This document shows, one piece after another, positions 6,081-6,259 of a stretch of DNA of 6,259 nt; within the stretch, counting starts at the first letter, position 1, and every line of letters begins with the position of its first letter. A model generated the notes under the pieces. That model did not search any database. It saw only the letters and a list, made by a program, of their open reading frames with translations, and was not told where the DNA came from. A program made the position numbers and the translations under genes. The stretch is taken from assembly GCA_026986935.1 (NCBI GenBank), contig JALSNP010000089.1, positions 1 to 6,259 on the forward strand. Reading direction: 5' to 3'. Source of the DNA: Pyrodictiaceae archaeon. GTDB taxonomy: Archaea > Thermoproteota > Thermoprotei_A > Sulfolobales > Pyrodictiaceae.

Positions 6081-6126
6081 AAAAACCATATACTACGCGT
6101 GAAAACATCAATACCACTTAGGGTAT
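6081..6126 (-). terminator. Possible terminator of the upstream gene
   Basis: After the stop at 6149 the minus strand carries ATACC-CTAAGT-GGTAT (6126-6111), a 5-bp stem with a 6-base loop. TTTT (6105-6102) follows 5 bases later, and TTTTT (6085-6081) lies further on. T-tracts of this sort end transcription in archaea. The tracts are short, so this is a weak call. Confidence 0.35.
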
Positions 6127-6148
6127 CGTAATGAGTGAATTAGAGTGA

Positions 6149-6259
6149 TTAGCTATATCCTATGTCGTTTCTATAGTAAAAGCCAGGGGGTTCGTATACC
6201 CATGTGTACGATGACGCGATATCCGCCACTATTTTTGCTGGAATGTTTCTCAGTCTCCC
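6149..6259 (-). CDS. C-terminal end of an unidentified gene (5' part outside window)
   Basis: From the right edge the minus strand reads 36 codons without interruption to a TAA at 6151-6149. The peptide runs GRLRNIPAKIVADIASS, then YTWVYEPPGFYYRNDIGYS. The second half is rich in Tyr, Trp and Phe, like the secreted protein encoded next on the same strand. The pattern Y-x-W...F-x-Y-R-x-x-x-G-Y is shared with residues 134-148 of that protein if a 3-residue gap is allowed. The fragment is too short for a family call and could be an open frame by chance; the coding-like composition and the terminator-like sequence after its stop argue that it is real. Confidence 0.5.
   Translation of the reverse strand, partial: GRLRNIPAKIVADIASSYTWVYEPPGFYYRNDIGYS

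Noticed and set aside
6027..6089. Longer start of the secreted protein at ATG 6089 (187 residues)
   Set aside because: The extra 21 codons contain both TATA boxes of the likely promoter, and they would place 21 residues with charged ones before an otherwise standard signal peptide.
1..6259. CRISPR array, insertion sequence or integrase
   Set aside because: No regularly spaced repeats of CRISPR length, no terminal inverted repeats flanking a gene and no transposase or recombinase motif are visible.

Overview
The window looks like chromosomal DNA of a hyperthermophilic crenarchaeon. The full-length ATP-dependent DNA ligase is of the archaeal replicative type and closely follows my memory of the Sulfolobales/Desulfurococcales form. 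The first gene of the long gene set has a TATA box at a distance that implies an almost leaderless transcript. Internal genes carry GAGG/GGGAG-type Shine-Dalgarno sites. The ligase text suggests Pyrodictiaceae (Hyperthermus/Pyrodictium/Pyrolobus); this is an impression from memory, not a search result.

Layout. On the plus strand, bases 1-294 hold the 3' end of a CBS-domain protein gene that enters from the left. A 226-base convergent intergenic stretch (295-520) follows, with several palindromes and no gene that I can see. Everything else lies on the minus strand and is transcribed right to left: the last 36 codons of an unidentified gene (6259-6149), a spacer with a possible terminator and a promoter (about 6026-6148), then six tightly packed genes. 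In transcription order these are a small secreted aromatic-rich protein (6026-5526), a membrane-anchored extracellular protein (5503-4514), an ABC ATPase (4523-3675), an ABC-2-like permease (3694-2972), an unrecognised acidic protein (2952-2407) and DNA ligase (2344-521). Gaps or overlaps in the first five are -20 to about +22 bases, so the four genes from 6026 to 2972 look like one operon. Read-through into the last two is possible, but the ligase may also have its own promoter.

How the genes may work together. The ATPase and permease form one two-component ABC transporter. The gene before them encodes a protein with one membrane helix at each end and about 270 residues outside the cell, with seven N-glycosylation sequons and six cysteines. 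The first gene encodes a signal-peptide protein of about 139 mature residues, 19% aromatic, with a CxxC motif and a hydrophobic C-terminal tail. A small secreted product, a surface partner and a dedicated ABC transporter is an arrangement seen in bacteriocin or other peptide export/immunity loci. I do not recognise either the secreted or the surface protein, so that role is only an inference. This block is much AT-richer than the ligase side (sampled lines 28-40% GC against 57-62%), which suggests an accessory cassette next to a housekeeping gene.
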